64,000 nt of DNA from Aptenodytes patagonicus (taxonomy: Eukaryota > Chordata > Aves > Sphenisciformes > Spheniscidae): contig NC_134961.1 in the NCBI RefSeq assembly GCF_965638725.1, forward strand, positions 1,674,001-1,738,000, given 5' to 3'. The notes under the pieces are model-generated. The model ran no database searches and was not told the DNA's origin. It was given only the letters and a program-made list of their open reading frames with translations. Positions within the stretch are counted from its first letter, which is position 1; the number at the start of each line of letters is the position of its first letter. The translations under genes and the position numbers were made by a program. Shown one piece after another: positions 45,837-57,800 of the stretch.

Positions 45837-46390
45837 GGTCAGGCTGCTCCAGCCCCGTCCAGCCCGGCCGTGAGCGCGTCCAGGGACGGGGCGAGCACGG
45901 CTCCGCCGGGCGACCCGCGCCAGCGTCTCACCGCAGCACGTTTCTCCCTTACAGCCGCTCTAAATCCACCCTCTTCCGGCTTAAAACCGTCGCCCCTTCT
46001 CCTGTCGCCACAGGTCCTGGTGAAAAGCCTCTCTCCGCCGTCCTTAGAAGCCCCCTTACACGTTGAAAGGCTGCAAGAAGGTCTTCTCCAGGCTGAACAA
46101 CCCCAACGCTCCCAGCCGTTCCCCGCAGGAGAGGTTCTTCCAGCCCTTGGAGCATTTCCGTGGTCCCCTCCGGACCCGCTCTGACAGGTCCAGGTCTGCC
46201 TCGTGCTGGGACCCCAGAGCTGGACGCAGCGCTCCGGGGGGGTCTCACAAGAGTCGAGGGGGAGAATCACCTCCCTCCGCCTGCTGGACACGCTGCTTGT
46301 GATGCAGCCCAGGATGCGATGGGTTTTCTGGGCTGGAAGCGCGCATTGCCAGCTCACGTCCCGTTTGTCAGCCCCCAGCATCTCCAGGCG
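45837..46390 (-). repeat. CR1 LINE fragment (copy B), reverse orientation, 3' end missing
   Basis: The reverse complement of 45858-46246 equals 12825-13213 at 388 of 389 bases. Copy B extends further 5' in CR1 terms, to about 46390, through 'ctgggctgcatcacaagcag'. It stops at about 45837, before the conserved terminal part (about 90 bases) that copy A still has. A CR1 copy without its 3' end is not the usual product of target-primed insertion. Confidence 0.85.
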
Positions 46391-46419
46391 CTTCCCCGCA
46401 GGGCTGAGAAGCAGGGCTG

Positions 46420-46498
46420 GGACGGGGCAGGCAGGGAGAGCCTGGCAGCAGGCGGGGAGAGCCTGGCAGCAGGCAGGGAGAGCCTGGCAGCAGGCAGC
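46420..46498. repeat. Short minisatellite, 21-bp unit
   Basis: Three to four copies of a unit like 'gggagagcctggcagcaggc' lie just beyond the CR1 fragment. Confidence 0.85.
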
Positions 46499-46499
46499 G

Positions 46500-49400
46500 C
46501 GGGGGGGTCGTGGCCGTGCAACCGCCGGCAGGAGGAAGGCGTGCGGCCCCTCTGCCACGCTCCCACCCCATCCCACCGGCCGGGTGCCCCGAGGACCAGG
46601 CTGCTCCCTCCATCGCCCGCTGCTGGGACAGGGTCTCTCTCCTTTCCCTGTTCCCGTGTGCCTCCGACCCCCCCCCCCGCTCCCAGGGACTCCCAAAACT
46701 CAGGGTTTGGGAAATTTCCCATCTGTGCCTCCAGCAATGGCCCTGGCCACCCTGAGTCACGGCTCAGGGATGTCCTCGCCTCCCCGGTCCAACCAGCCCG
46801 GCCAGACTGGTGCCAGTGACACGGTTTCACATGGCCGGGTGGGACACCGGCGTGGTAATTAGCATCCTCAAGAGCCGCCGACGCATCGGCTGCCTTTCTC
46901 AACTCCCCGCACGAGCCTGCTGCAACCGCAGCAGGGCACGAGCCGACTCTCGGAGATGCCGATGGGGACCTTTGCCACCACCGCCAAAACCTTTTGCCAC
47001 CGCTGCCAGGTCCCCACCTTGAGTAACGCAGAACTTTTCGAGTGGAAAATGATGCAGCGCAATAGGTGGGGACCGGGATGACCAGAAGTGTGGGTGGCCA
47101 GTGAGCACCGGGCAAAGCCCGTCTCCACCGGGAGGGTCTCTCTGGGAGGGAGCTTGGTCCCTGCAGGTGTCCCCAAGAGAGTGGCACAAGCTCTGGGATG
47201 CCAGTGTCACCCGTCCCGGCTCTCTCGGGTGGCAGCGTCAGGGCTCGCGCATTTTCGGTTCGGGATGAGGAGCAGCAGCGCCGGTTGCCCTGGCAATGCG
47301 AGATGCTCTCCTCCAGATGGGGACAATATTTGGCATTGCTAAAAATACTTCCTAACTCAGCTGTGACACCACCACCCATGTCACATCCCTCCTGCCCCAG
47401 GGCTCAAGCCGGGTGGGTGCCGTCCCTGCTGGTACGCAGAGCCGGCCCTGGGCCAGCTTGCCCTGGGTGGCCTGGCCTGGGGGGGATGGCCCAGGGAGCT
47501 CCTGGGGTCCCACCAGCCTCCCTGGCTCCGGCAGACCTGGCAGGGTCACCAGCGCCGGTACCTCCCCAGCTCGGCCAGCCCGAGCGGCTGGGGACAGCGC
47601 AGGGAGCCAGGGACAGCTGGTGGCATTTACCCCCACAAAGGGACGGGGGAGCTCCCTGGGGGGGGACCTGCGGGCATGGGAGGGCTGCTGGGAAGGTAAT
47701 GTGATTCCTTTGAGTTTAAATAGGTTTAAAAGCGCTTTTTTTTTTTTATGATCTTGCTGCTTTTCCTAATACCATTACAGCCTTCTCCATGGCAACCAGG
47801 TGGGGCAGCTCAGACTTTGGTCCCAGGCGGGGAGATTAGCCACCGGAGCCGAAATGATGGGGGGGATCGGCTGGGGAGGTCCGCGCTGGCCGGGGCCGCG
47901 GTGGGAGGGGGACATCCGTGGTAGGGACCCAGAATGAGGTCCCCACGGTGGTTGCGGTGCCACGGTACACCGGGCAGGCGTCAGGTCCCAGCGCGCAGGA
48001 CGGGCTCACGGTGATGCTGGAGGGACCAACCGTGCCGCGGGGTCTGAGCATCCCCTGCCGCAGGCGGCGGTGGGACGCGTCTGGAGGAGATGCCCTCAAG
48101 GAGGCTTAAAGGCGGAGACGGGTCTAGCTCTTCCCTGCACCGCAGCCACGTTGGGAAGGGATCTGCTTATTTACCCTCTTTATTTTCCCTTCACAGCTCG
48201 TTTGATATTTTCCCTGAAAGAGGGCTGTTGGAGGCAGGGATAAACCCGCTCCCAGCCGCAGGTAGGGCTCGTTTAAACTTCCTGAAGAGGTTTTGTGGGT
48301 TTTGGCTGGCTGGCCCGTGCTGGTTCAGCTCTTTTTAGCTTCCAGATTGATTACACCTTGTGTCAATATGTGCTTAGCGCCTATTAGCGGGTGCCTGTGT
48401 CTCCATCTTTCATTTCTCCCTTCTGATCTATAATTTCCCAGAAGAGAGGATTAAAAATAGAGGGGGAGGAGAGCACCGCTTGGGGCCAAAAAGAAAGGGA
48501 GAAAACAGTGCTTGTGAGAAAGTTGGGTTGCAAGGCTGGAGCCTGGCCGTCTCCCTCCGATGCCTCTTCCCATGGGCACGGTCCCGCTTTGGCCGGTGAG
48601 AAGGTGGCTTAAAACCGCCTGAGTTCAGTGGCGAAGAGCTGAGCTGTGCCCTGGGGAGCTGCGGGAGATGCCAGGCTCCCACGGGGATGGGTGAGGTGGG
48701 AGCACGGTTGGGGATGGCCATGGCGTGGGGCTGGTGGTGGAGAGCGTCCCTTGCTCCATCTCCACCTCGCCGACGGGCACAGGGGGAACCGGGGCAGGGA
48801 AGAGCAGCACCACTGGGAGACGCCCGTTCCTGGAGACATGGATGTGAACGGTGCCAGGCCCGTCCTGGTGCATCTCCAAGGAGGAAGGGGGCTACCAGGC
48901 CATCGGGAAGGGTTAGCCATGGCTTTTCCATTGGGCAGCCGCTGGCCTGCAGGGCTCCTCTCGCTGGGGCAGTAGTAGCTTTTCATTTATTTTTTCTTTC
49001 TTGGAAACTGGTAAAAGATTCTGCAGAAGCCGTGTTGGACGCTGGTGGGGAAACAACCTGGGACACACAACGAGGTCACCGGCCTCCCCGGGGTGGTTTT
49101 GATGAGCTGCCAGGCAGAGAGGGCGATCCACCAGCCCTGGAGCATCATCCACCATCATCCCGCCGGACGCGGGGCTGGCGGAGGAGGCGAGGGACCCTCG
49201 CAGCCATCACCTCGCCGGTGGGACCCGGGCTTTGCTCTCTGCTTCCCCTGTGGCACAGAAGCGCTGAGCCGAGCAGTGCTCCCAGCACCGTCTCCACCCG
49301 CAGGGCAGATACACCCACACGACGGGTCTGCGGGTTCGGCCCTGAGGCTTTTACTGCCACACAGGGAAAAGCTTTTCCCAACTCCTTTCCCACTCGCATC

Positions 49401-50025
49401 ACCATAAAGCCTCAGGCATTTCAGCCCGTCTCCCGGTAAGGGTAATCCCCACACCTCTAACCCCCTGTGCGATATGGATGCTGCAAGCCCCAGCGTGTGT
49501 TTTTTGGGTCCCGATGCAGCGTGAGGACCCGCTGCCAGGGCTCACCCCAGGGCATCCCCGGCGGAGCAGGGCAGGGCAGGCACCCAGGGAAGGGTCAGTG
49601 CTGCTGCTCGGGGGTCTCCAGGAGCCCAGGACACGGCCGTGGGGCATCCCGTGAGGCTGCTCCATCCATCCCTCTGTGCTCGCTGCCCAACATAAACCCC
49701 AACTCCGGCAGGACCACCCTCCCCCAGGCCCGCAGTCCCTGCCATAACCTGTCCTCCTGGGCATCTCCTTCCACCCCCCCCTCCCCGAGCTGCCATAGAG
49801 GCAGTTGCAGACCCGGGGTGGGGGGAGAAGCAAGGAGCCCGTCCCGGGTGACACTCGCGCTGGCCACGCTGTCCCGGGGGCTGAGCCCACGTCCCGTCCC
49901 AGCAACGGTGGGGTTAAGCCTGGCCGGGCGGGCGACTGGACAGGCGTCAAGGTGGTTGCTCCATCCATCCCTGCGCAGTCGGCGGGGCCGGAGAGCGGAG
50001 AGGGAGCGCTGCCCTGCCCGCCACC
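46500..50025. other. Spacer between CCDC78 and IGFALS
   Basis: No exon is supported and no HAGH or HAGHL sequence is visible. X-box-like motifs lie at 47284-47297 (GTTGCCCTGGCAAT, 12 of 14) and 47783-47796 (half site CCATGGCAAC). A T11 run lies near 47738. The right end is the IGFALS promoter and 5' UTR, with a good Kozak context, gccaccATGa, at the start. Confidence 0.4.
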
Positions 50026-52481
50026 ATGAGCACAGGCAAAGGTAAGGCAGGGGGACCTGCCCGTCCCAGGAGGGACAGGCAGGGCAGGGGGGTGGTTGGG
50101 GAGACGCTAAAACTCTGCTGGGGCTTCGCGCTCAAGTCACCCTTAGCTTTTCTCCCCCCTCCGCTGCTAATAAGACATTTTGGGACCCCCCGTGCCACCT
50201 GGGGTGCTTGCAGGCACCGCTGGGCAGAGCCCAAACCTGGATGGGGGCTGCAGGGACGGGCAGGGGCCGCGGCACCGGGACCCCCCCCTGCTCCGAGGAA
50301 AAGCACGTTAATGGAGGGGGGCGGCTGGGGAGGAAGGAGGAGAGGGGACCGGGGACCTTTCCCCACAAAAGGGAGAAGCTGCTGCTGCGATATAAAGGGA
50401 TGAATTCTGGGGGCCTGGGCACCCGAGGGGTCTGAGCTGCAGCAGGAGTGGGGGACGATCCCACGCCCTCTCCCAAGGGCAGATCCAGCCTCCGAAACCT
50501 CCTGCGGCTGCCCAGTGTGTGCGATGGGCTGGGACTGACCCCTCCACCACCCCCACCCCTCCCAGCAGTGCAGACACCCCGGGGGGTCCCAGGGGGGTCC
50601 CAGGGGGGTCCCCTAGGGCAGCCATTGCCCCACGCTGATGGTGTCCCCTTCCCTCCGCGCCCTGCAGCAGGCGTCACCCTCCTGCTCCCCCTGGCCCTGC
50701 TGCTGGCCACCGCCTCCCAGCCCCCCGGGGGGGACAGCCCGAAGGACCAGGGGGACACGGATGCCCCACGCTGCCCCAGCCCTTGCGCCTGCAGCTTGGA
50801 CGACTACAGCGAGGAGCTCAACGTCTTCTGCAGCGCCCGCAACCTGACGCGCCTGCCTGAGGACGTCCCCCCCAACGCCAAAGCCCTTTGGCTGGATGGC
50901 AATAACTTCACCCTGCTGCCGGCCGCTGCCTTCAGGAACCTCTCAGCCCTGGACTTTCTGGACCTGCAGAGCAGCCAGCTGGCGGCCGTGGAGCAGCACG
51001 CCTTCCACGGGCTGCGGAGCCTCTACCACCTCCACCTCGAACGCAACCGCCTCAAGCACTTGGCTCCCCACACTTTCCTGCACACCCAGAACCTCGTCTC
51101 CCTCAGCCTCAACAACAACTACTTCAGTAAGGTGGAGGAAGGGCTGTTCGCTGGGCTCTCCAACCTCTGGTATCTGAACCTGGGCTGGAACTCGCTCGTG
51201 GTCCTGCCCGACAAGGTCTTCCATGACTTGCCCAATTTGAGGGAGCTGATCCTTGCTGGGAACAAGCTCCCCTACCTCCAGCACCAGCTCTTCTGCAGCC
51301 TTACCGAGCTGAAGGAGCTGGACCTGAGCGGCAACGCGCTCAAGGGCATCAAGATCAACATCTTCGTCAAGCTGCAGAAGCTACAGAAGCTGTACCTGAA
51401 CCACAACCAGATCAACGCCATCGCGCCCCGCGCCTTCATGGGCATGAAGTCCCTCCGGTGGCTGGATCTCTCCCACAACCGGCTCGTCTCACTGTTTGAG
51501 GACACATTTCTGGGCCTCCTGAGCCTGCACGTCCTACGCTTGTCCACCAACTCCATCGCCGGCCTGAGGCCCCGGACTTTCAAAGACCTCCAGTTCCTGG
51601 AGGAGCTGCAGCTGGGGCACAACAGGATCCAGAGCCTGGCAGAAAGGACCTTCGACGGGCTGGGCCAGCTGGAGGTCCTCAGCCTCAACAACAACCAGCT
51701 ACAAGACATCAGGGTTGGGGCATTCCTGGGGCTGTACAATGTGGCAGTGATGCACTTGTCTGCAAACTGCATCAAGGTCCTCCCCGACTATGTCTTCAAG
51801 GGGGTCACCAAGTTGCACAGCCTCCACCTAGAGCACAGCTGCCTCGGCAGGATCCAGGCAAACACCTTCTCCAGCCTCTCCAGCCTGCGGCGGCTCTTCT
51901 TGCAGCACAACGCCATCTCCATCATCGAAGACCAAAGCTTCAGCGAACTGCACGAGCTCCTGGAGCTCGACCTGAAGCACAACAGGCTGAGCCACCTCTC
52001 GCCCCAGCTCTTCATGGGTCTGAGCAACCTGGAGTACCTCTTCCTCTCCTCCAACCAGCTCCTGGAGATCTCCCAGGACACCTTCAGCCCGCTCCAGAGA
52101 CTCTTCTGGCTTGACCTCTCCCATAACCAGCTGGAGACGCTAGACAACACCGTCATCTCCCCCCTGGCCAACCTGCGGTACCTCAGCCTGAGGAACAACT
52201 CGCTGGAGACCTTCTCGGTGGGCTTCCTCTGCGCCTCCTTCGCCCTGGAGCAGCTGTGGCTGGGGGGCAACAACTGGCATTGCAACTGCTCCCTGAAGGG
52301 CCTGCGGGACTTCTCCCTGCAGCACCCCGTGGTGGTCCCGCGCTTCGTGCAGTCCGTGGCCGAGGGGGACGATGCCCACGTCCCCGTCTACACCTACAAC
52401 AACCTCACCTGCCTCCACCCCCCGGCCGTGGCAGGCCTGGACCTCCGCGACACCACCGAGGACAGCTTTGCTCACTGCTGA
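50026..52481 (+). CDS. IGFALS: Insulin-like growth factor binding protein, acid labile subunit
   Basis: ALS is a liver-secreted serum glycoprotein that joins IGF and IGFBP3 or IGFBP5 in the 150-kDa complex and lengthens IGF half-life. Two coding exons, 50026-50041 and 50668-52481 (TGA), give 609 aa; human has 605. Exon 1 codes five residues plus one base, the same split as I recall for human. Residues 1 to about 23 are a signal peptide. The N-terminal LRR cap with CPSPCAC spans 41-70, about twenty 24-residue LRRs follow, and the C-terminal cap spans about 540-609 (C544, C546, C587, C609). N-glycosylation sequons include N64, N85 and N96. NAGNAG at the acceptor (gcagcag) allows loss of one residue. 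Two cysteines of the human cap loop are Ala570 and Ala575 here. GH regulation through STAT5 is known for mammals. Confidence 0.97.
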
Positions 52482-53101
52482 TGCATGCCAGCCCTTCCTG
52501 GGGGGATGCACCAGGGACCCTCACCTGCCTCCTCCCCAGCCCCATCCTGGGCTCCCTGGGGCGGCAGCAGCAGGAGCTCCTGCTCCGCAGCCGCCCCCAT
52601 TTAGCCCGTCTTTGCCGCTGCCAGCTCCCTGGGGCAGAAGCAAGGAGCTGTGCCTGCACGATGCTGGACCACGACCCCGGCCGCTGGCAGGGGGAGATGG
52701 GCACCAGCACCCCAGATGGGCTTTGCTGGCTTCAAACTGAAATATTTCAGTCCTTTAATATTTAAATAGCAGCCCCTGGGTTAGCATGGTCGCTCCCGGC
52801 TCCTGTCAGGAACACGAGCATCTCTGAGCCTCCGGGACAAGGGAAAGCTGCACCCCCAGCCCAGAGCCCTCCCCACGGCGAGCAGCATCTCCCTGCCGGG
52901 GCCAGGACTCCTCAGTGGGACAAAGCAAAGCATCTTCCTGCCACGGAGCAGCCAAGAAAGGCTGAAAGCCCCCCCGAGCTCCCCGGCAGGTTTAGGGAAG
53001 GGGGCAGATGACTTGCTATAATCATTCCTTGCGCTAGCAGAGGTGTTCGCAAGGGTGCAGAAAGCCACACACGTGACTTACTTGATAAATCATAGCAGAC
53101 A

Positions 53102-53107
53102 AATAAA
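53102..53107 (+). terminator. IGFALS: Candidate IGFALS polyadenylation signal
   Basis: AATAAA lies 621 bases after the IGFALS stop and is the first canonical hexamer on this strand. The A/T-rich context at 53030-53150 supports it. Confidence 0.5.
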
Positions 53108-54888
53108 CCTTTGGAGCTATCGCAACCCATCTTGTAAGTATGTTTTTTCCAAAGCACGTGCCGCACCCGGCTGGGGTTTCTTATCAGAGCCCCTCGGGGC
53201 TTGCAGACACAGGGCAAGGAGCGCAGGCTCCCCAGGGCGCCGGAGGAGTTTGCAGCAAGTTTCCTGCAAGCCCCACGTGGGTGGCATGTGCCCAGGGAGG
53301 GAGCGAGAGGTGACCGGCCATCCCGCAGATGCCAACAACCCGGTCAGACTCCAGCGCCGCTGCCCGGCTCTCCAAATCCCAGATAAGTGACCAAAGGTCA
53401 GACAAAATTTTCCCGGAAAGTTGCACACGGGGAAACCTGGTCAGGTGCGAGTCCTTGCTGCGGGCACAGCGGGAGCAGGGACAGATGCTCCTCCTGCTCT
53501 CCTCCAAATGATGGCGGCCAGCTATAATCCAGTTTGGTCAGTGGAAATGTGAGATTCTCCCCCATCTCCCTGAAACAAAACTGCGAGGGCGAGTCCCCAG
53601 CGTGGAGAGGGCACGCAGACAGGAGGGGCTCAGAGTCCAGGAGGGCGGGAGATAAGACGCAAGGACACCACCTCCGTTTGCTTCCCCAGCTTAACTCAAG
53701 CCGGCAAGAGGAGCACAGGCCCCACGGGAGCAGCAGCTCTGGGGCCAGGGAAGGAGGTCCAAGGGAACAGACGCTGAGCAACAAGGCAGGAACCATCCAG
53801 GGGCACGGAGGAGCACCACGTGTGGCAGGGGTGCGGAGAACAGCCGCGGCAAAGCATCCCACAAAGGACCGCCAGGGCCAGCTTTCAGCAAGACAAGGGA
53901 CTGGCTGGATCTTGAAGCTGGTACGGAAGGGGGAAAGATTTAGCCAAACCCCAGCAAGGAAACCAGGGAAAAGGAGGAAATACCTAGGTGTGCGTGAAGT
54001 GCTCGTAACACCAAGACTCACAACTACAATGAGTCCTGAAGCCATGGAAAAACACATCACAGACTTGGATTTTAAGAAAAGTGTTTACTGCCTGGAACCT
54101 TAAAAATATTCCTGAGTCACGATAACCCCCAGTAGACCAAAAAGGCCTTGTTTCCAGCAGGGCGGGATGCAGACCTCAGGCGGGCGGTAGATCTCCTAAA
54201 GACATTTTCTCCTGTGAAGCACGTGCCGTGCCCTCATCTGCCCATCAGGAACCAGCGATCCGCGACTTCAGAGCAAGGTGGCCCGGCTTGGGTCCACATC
54301 GGAGCATCCAGCACGAACTCACCAGCCACTGAACCACGTGCCATATAATCCGTCACGCAAGGAAAGCGGTAGGAGAAGGCAGCAGCGCATGGAGCCACGA
54401 TCCAGACGACTGGTGCCGTTTGGGTTCATCGAGGGAAGAAGGGTCGATGGCGTTTGCCACTGTAGCCGCACCGGGTGATCGCCAGAAGCGCTGCAGCGTA
54501 CAAGACGCCGCGGACACGAGCTAGAGCTCCCCAAGCACCCGCACAACGGCTGGCTGCGGAGGAAGGCGCCGCGTGCGTGGGGCCAGGAACGACTGTACCA
54601 TCTGGGCAGAGCACCCCCCACGCTGAGAAGGCAAGAAGCAGGCTGCCGCTGTGCAGGTAGGAGCACCCGCGCAGGGTCTCTTCAGATCCGGGGGGACGGA
54701 GCAGCGCTTCCCTTTTTGGGTCACCGTGAGCGGCAGGGACGCTCTGCTCCCCCCTCCCTCCGTCACCCCCCACCGAGACAGTTTTAGAGTCGAACAGCTT
54801 CTGCATCCCCCTTCCCCGCCGGCACGGGCTGCTGGTGGTGCTGCCAGGCCAGGGGCTCGGCCGGCAAGAGTCCAGCTCCACACCCTCC
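53108..54888. other. Spacer between IGFALS and NUBP2, no gene recognised
   Basis: An open + frame (53534-54103) and an overlapping minus frame exist. They look compositional, lack family motifs and have no splice context. The part next to 54889 is the NUBP2 3' UTR. No clear minus-strand AATAAA was found close to the NUBP2 stop. Confidence 0.4.
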
Positions 54889-57800
54889 TCAGGAGCTCTG
54901 CTGCAACGTACCATCCAAGATCTGCTGGGCAATGTGAGTCAAGGCAGGGAAGGCAGAGCTCTTGGGAAACTCTTGGATGAAATCTCTGCCTTCCTCCAAG
55001 CTCTGGCTGAGTTGGGGGTCCAGAGGAACAGAGCCTGTGGGAGAGGAAGAAGGGGGAGAGTGACCGCTCGCTCATTGTAAGGCGAAGGCCTGGAGTCAGG
55101 ATTAAAGAAATACCCTGCCAGAGCCGTCTCCAGGAGAAGCGGTAGGAAAGAGAGCAACCACCGGCCTCACTGAGCTCTCCAGGAGCTACTTCTCACCTGC
55201 AACCGCTTCCTCGGGGTCCAAGACCCCGCCACAGTGCTTCATGAGAGACACTCTCCCACCCTGATCCCACCCCTCTCTGGAGGGCAGGGTTCAGCCCGCA
55301 GCCCCCATTTCTCAGGGCGGCTCCAGGGCATTTCAGGATGGCTCTTGTGCCGTTTCAGGCTTGCTTACTCTGTCACCACGACAGCAGCCAGAGCAGGCTG
55401 CTGATCCTCAGCGCCCCTGCCCCAGCAGGGACGGATGCCCGCTCCGAGCAGTCTGGATGGCAGAGAAGCAAAGCGAGAATCACACCTCGCCTCTGACCGG
55501 GCAGCAGGGGCTCACAGGGAGCCGGAGCCCAGCCTGCCCACCCCCGTGACGCCGCATCCCTCCGCTCAAGCACTCCCACAGCACCACAGAGATATCGCTT
55601 CTGACCACGGAAAGCTCTGCTCAAGAGGCCACTCACCTAGGAAGGGGACCCCAGCGTGCTTGGCCAGCTCCTCACCTCCCCCTTTGGAAAAGATGTTTGT
55701 GCACTCCTGAAGGAGGGAGAGCAAAAGCAGCGAGTCATAAACCCCAGAGCCCTGTGTGACGGGGCAGGCGCTGCCTGCACGTGAGTAGAGCCAGCTCCCC
55801 TCCACCTTCCAGCCTCAGGGTACTGCCTTTGCCCCTGCCCTCCCCCAGCTCTCTTTAGGAAGGCAGAGCCAGTGGCTTCTTCCAAAGCTGACGCGCAGCA
55901 GCCAGCAGCTTCTCGTCTGCCCGGCTCACAGCATCGCCCTCGTGGCGTTTGCCCATTTTCCACCCGAGGCACTGCATCCTACAACGCCCCGTCACGAACG
56001 AGAACCCGCGATAGCCCAGCGGTCCCAACAAACTCACCGAACAGTGCGGGCAGACGAAGCCGCTCATGTTCTCCACGATGCCGAGAACTCGTAAGCCCGT
56101 CTTCTTACAGAATGTCAGCTCTCGCCTTACATCTCCTACAGACACGGCCTGCGGGGGAGAGCAGGGGAGGTTAGGGGTGTCCGTCTGTCCAGAGGGACCG
56201 TGGGTCTGGAGCGGGCGTGCATCAAATGAGAGGCAGATGTGTAGAACAAGCATCCACGGACAGGCTTGTGCAAACACCCACCCTGGGGTGCATATTCCCC
56301 CCCAAACCATGCCCGGAGGCAGAAGCCTGCCCGGGAACTCCAGTTCAGCCCCAGCCGGCTGCCCTACCTGCGGCGTTGTGACCAGGATTGCTCCAAGAGG
56401 CTTGTAGGGCCGCAAGGCCTCCACCGTGGAGATGTGCTCGTCGGACGTGCCCGGCGGTGTGTCCACGATGAGGAAGTCCAGGTCCCCCCAGGCCACGTCA
56501 GCAACAAATTGTTTGATCAAAGCTACGGAAATAAAAGGGGCAGGGAAAAAAAAACCACCCCCACGACCCAGCAGGTTTCAGCAGGTGCCCTGGGAGCTGT
56601 GGGGCAGGCGGGGCAGGGGTCGGGAGGCACCCTGGGTGACAAGAGCCCAGGGAGAGACGGCAGGGCTATCTGTCAGCACAACACGAACTGCGCTCTCCCC
56701 ATCCGAGTGATCTGAACCCACCCCTGCAGAACAGGAGCCTTGTCTTGCTCCAAGGAATGACCTGCCCAGAAAAGTCTGGCCCCCAGCAGGAACAAACACC
56801 ACCTCCAGGAGGGTTTGCAGAAGGTTCCTAGCACTAGAAAGCAGCCACAAACAGCAAAAACCAACTGTACCGTTTTTCTTGGGTCCCCTCCACACCACGG
56901 CATCATCCGGCTTCTCCAGCAGGAAGCCGATGGACATGAGCGAGATGCTCTTGTCTTGGTCCACAAAGACGGGGACCCAGCCGCTGTCGCACTGGTGCAC
57001 GTCGTTGTCCTGCACCCTGAACATGCGGGGTATGCTGGGGCCACACAGGTCCACGTCCAGGATCCCCACCTGCGGGCGATGAGGCAGAGCCCTTCAGACA
57101 GGGCTGAGCACGGCGGCAGCACCCGGCCGTGCTCCCTTCCCCGGGCGGCGGGAGGCAGCGTCCGAATTTCGGCTGCTCGCAGCACTTTACTGCACGGACT
57201 CTGAGCTCAGCAGCCAGATTTGAAACACAAAGAACCGCTTTAAAGTTTGACTGCCCTCCTGGTCACCATCCCTCTGAGGAGCATCTCCCGGGAACTTTGG
57301 GGAGATCTTTATGCCAGAGACCTGTCAGGACCCAAGTGGCATCGGCTGCACAGAGCCTTTAAATAAAAAATCCTCGGGGAATTCAGCCTGTCTCACCCCC
57401 GCACAGTTCCCCTTTGTCCCCATCGTAACGCCGTCCTTCAGCTCGCCCACTTCACTCCACGAAGGGAGCGCGTGTTACACCACAAACCAGCAAAGTCCTT
57501 TCTCAGTGCCTCAGTTTCAAAACCAACAACAAACCTTGGGTGATTTTAGCCTCTTGGATGAAAGGGAAACAAAGTGCCGTTACCTGCGCTGGATCGAGCG
57601 AACACAGGAAAAAGAATCACTGGAGCTGCTATCACAAACAGCACTTTCGCACAGAGAATCCATACGCTGCCCGCACAGGACACACGCACACATAAAGGAC
57701 GAGCAAAACCCAGCCGGAGGTCGGGAAGGAGAAGACAGAGCTCAGCATCCCACAGGCCCTCGCTCACCTTCTTCCCGGAGTGCCGCAGCGACAGAGCCAG

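Noticed and set aside
44145-50025. HAGH or HAGHL, expected beside CCDC78 or IGFALS
   Set aside because: No metallo-beta-lactamase motif (THxHxDH) or other HAGH sequence was found on either strand.
53534-54103. 189-codon + strand open frame between IGFALS and NUBP2
   Set aside because: No recognisable domain, basic low-information composition, an overlapping frame on the other strand and no promoter or splice context.
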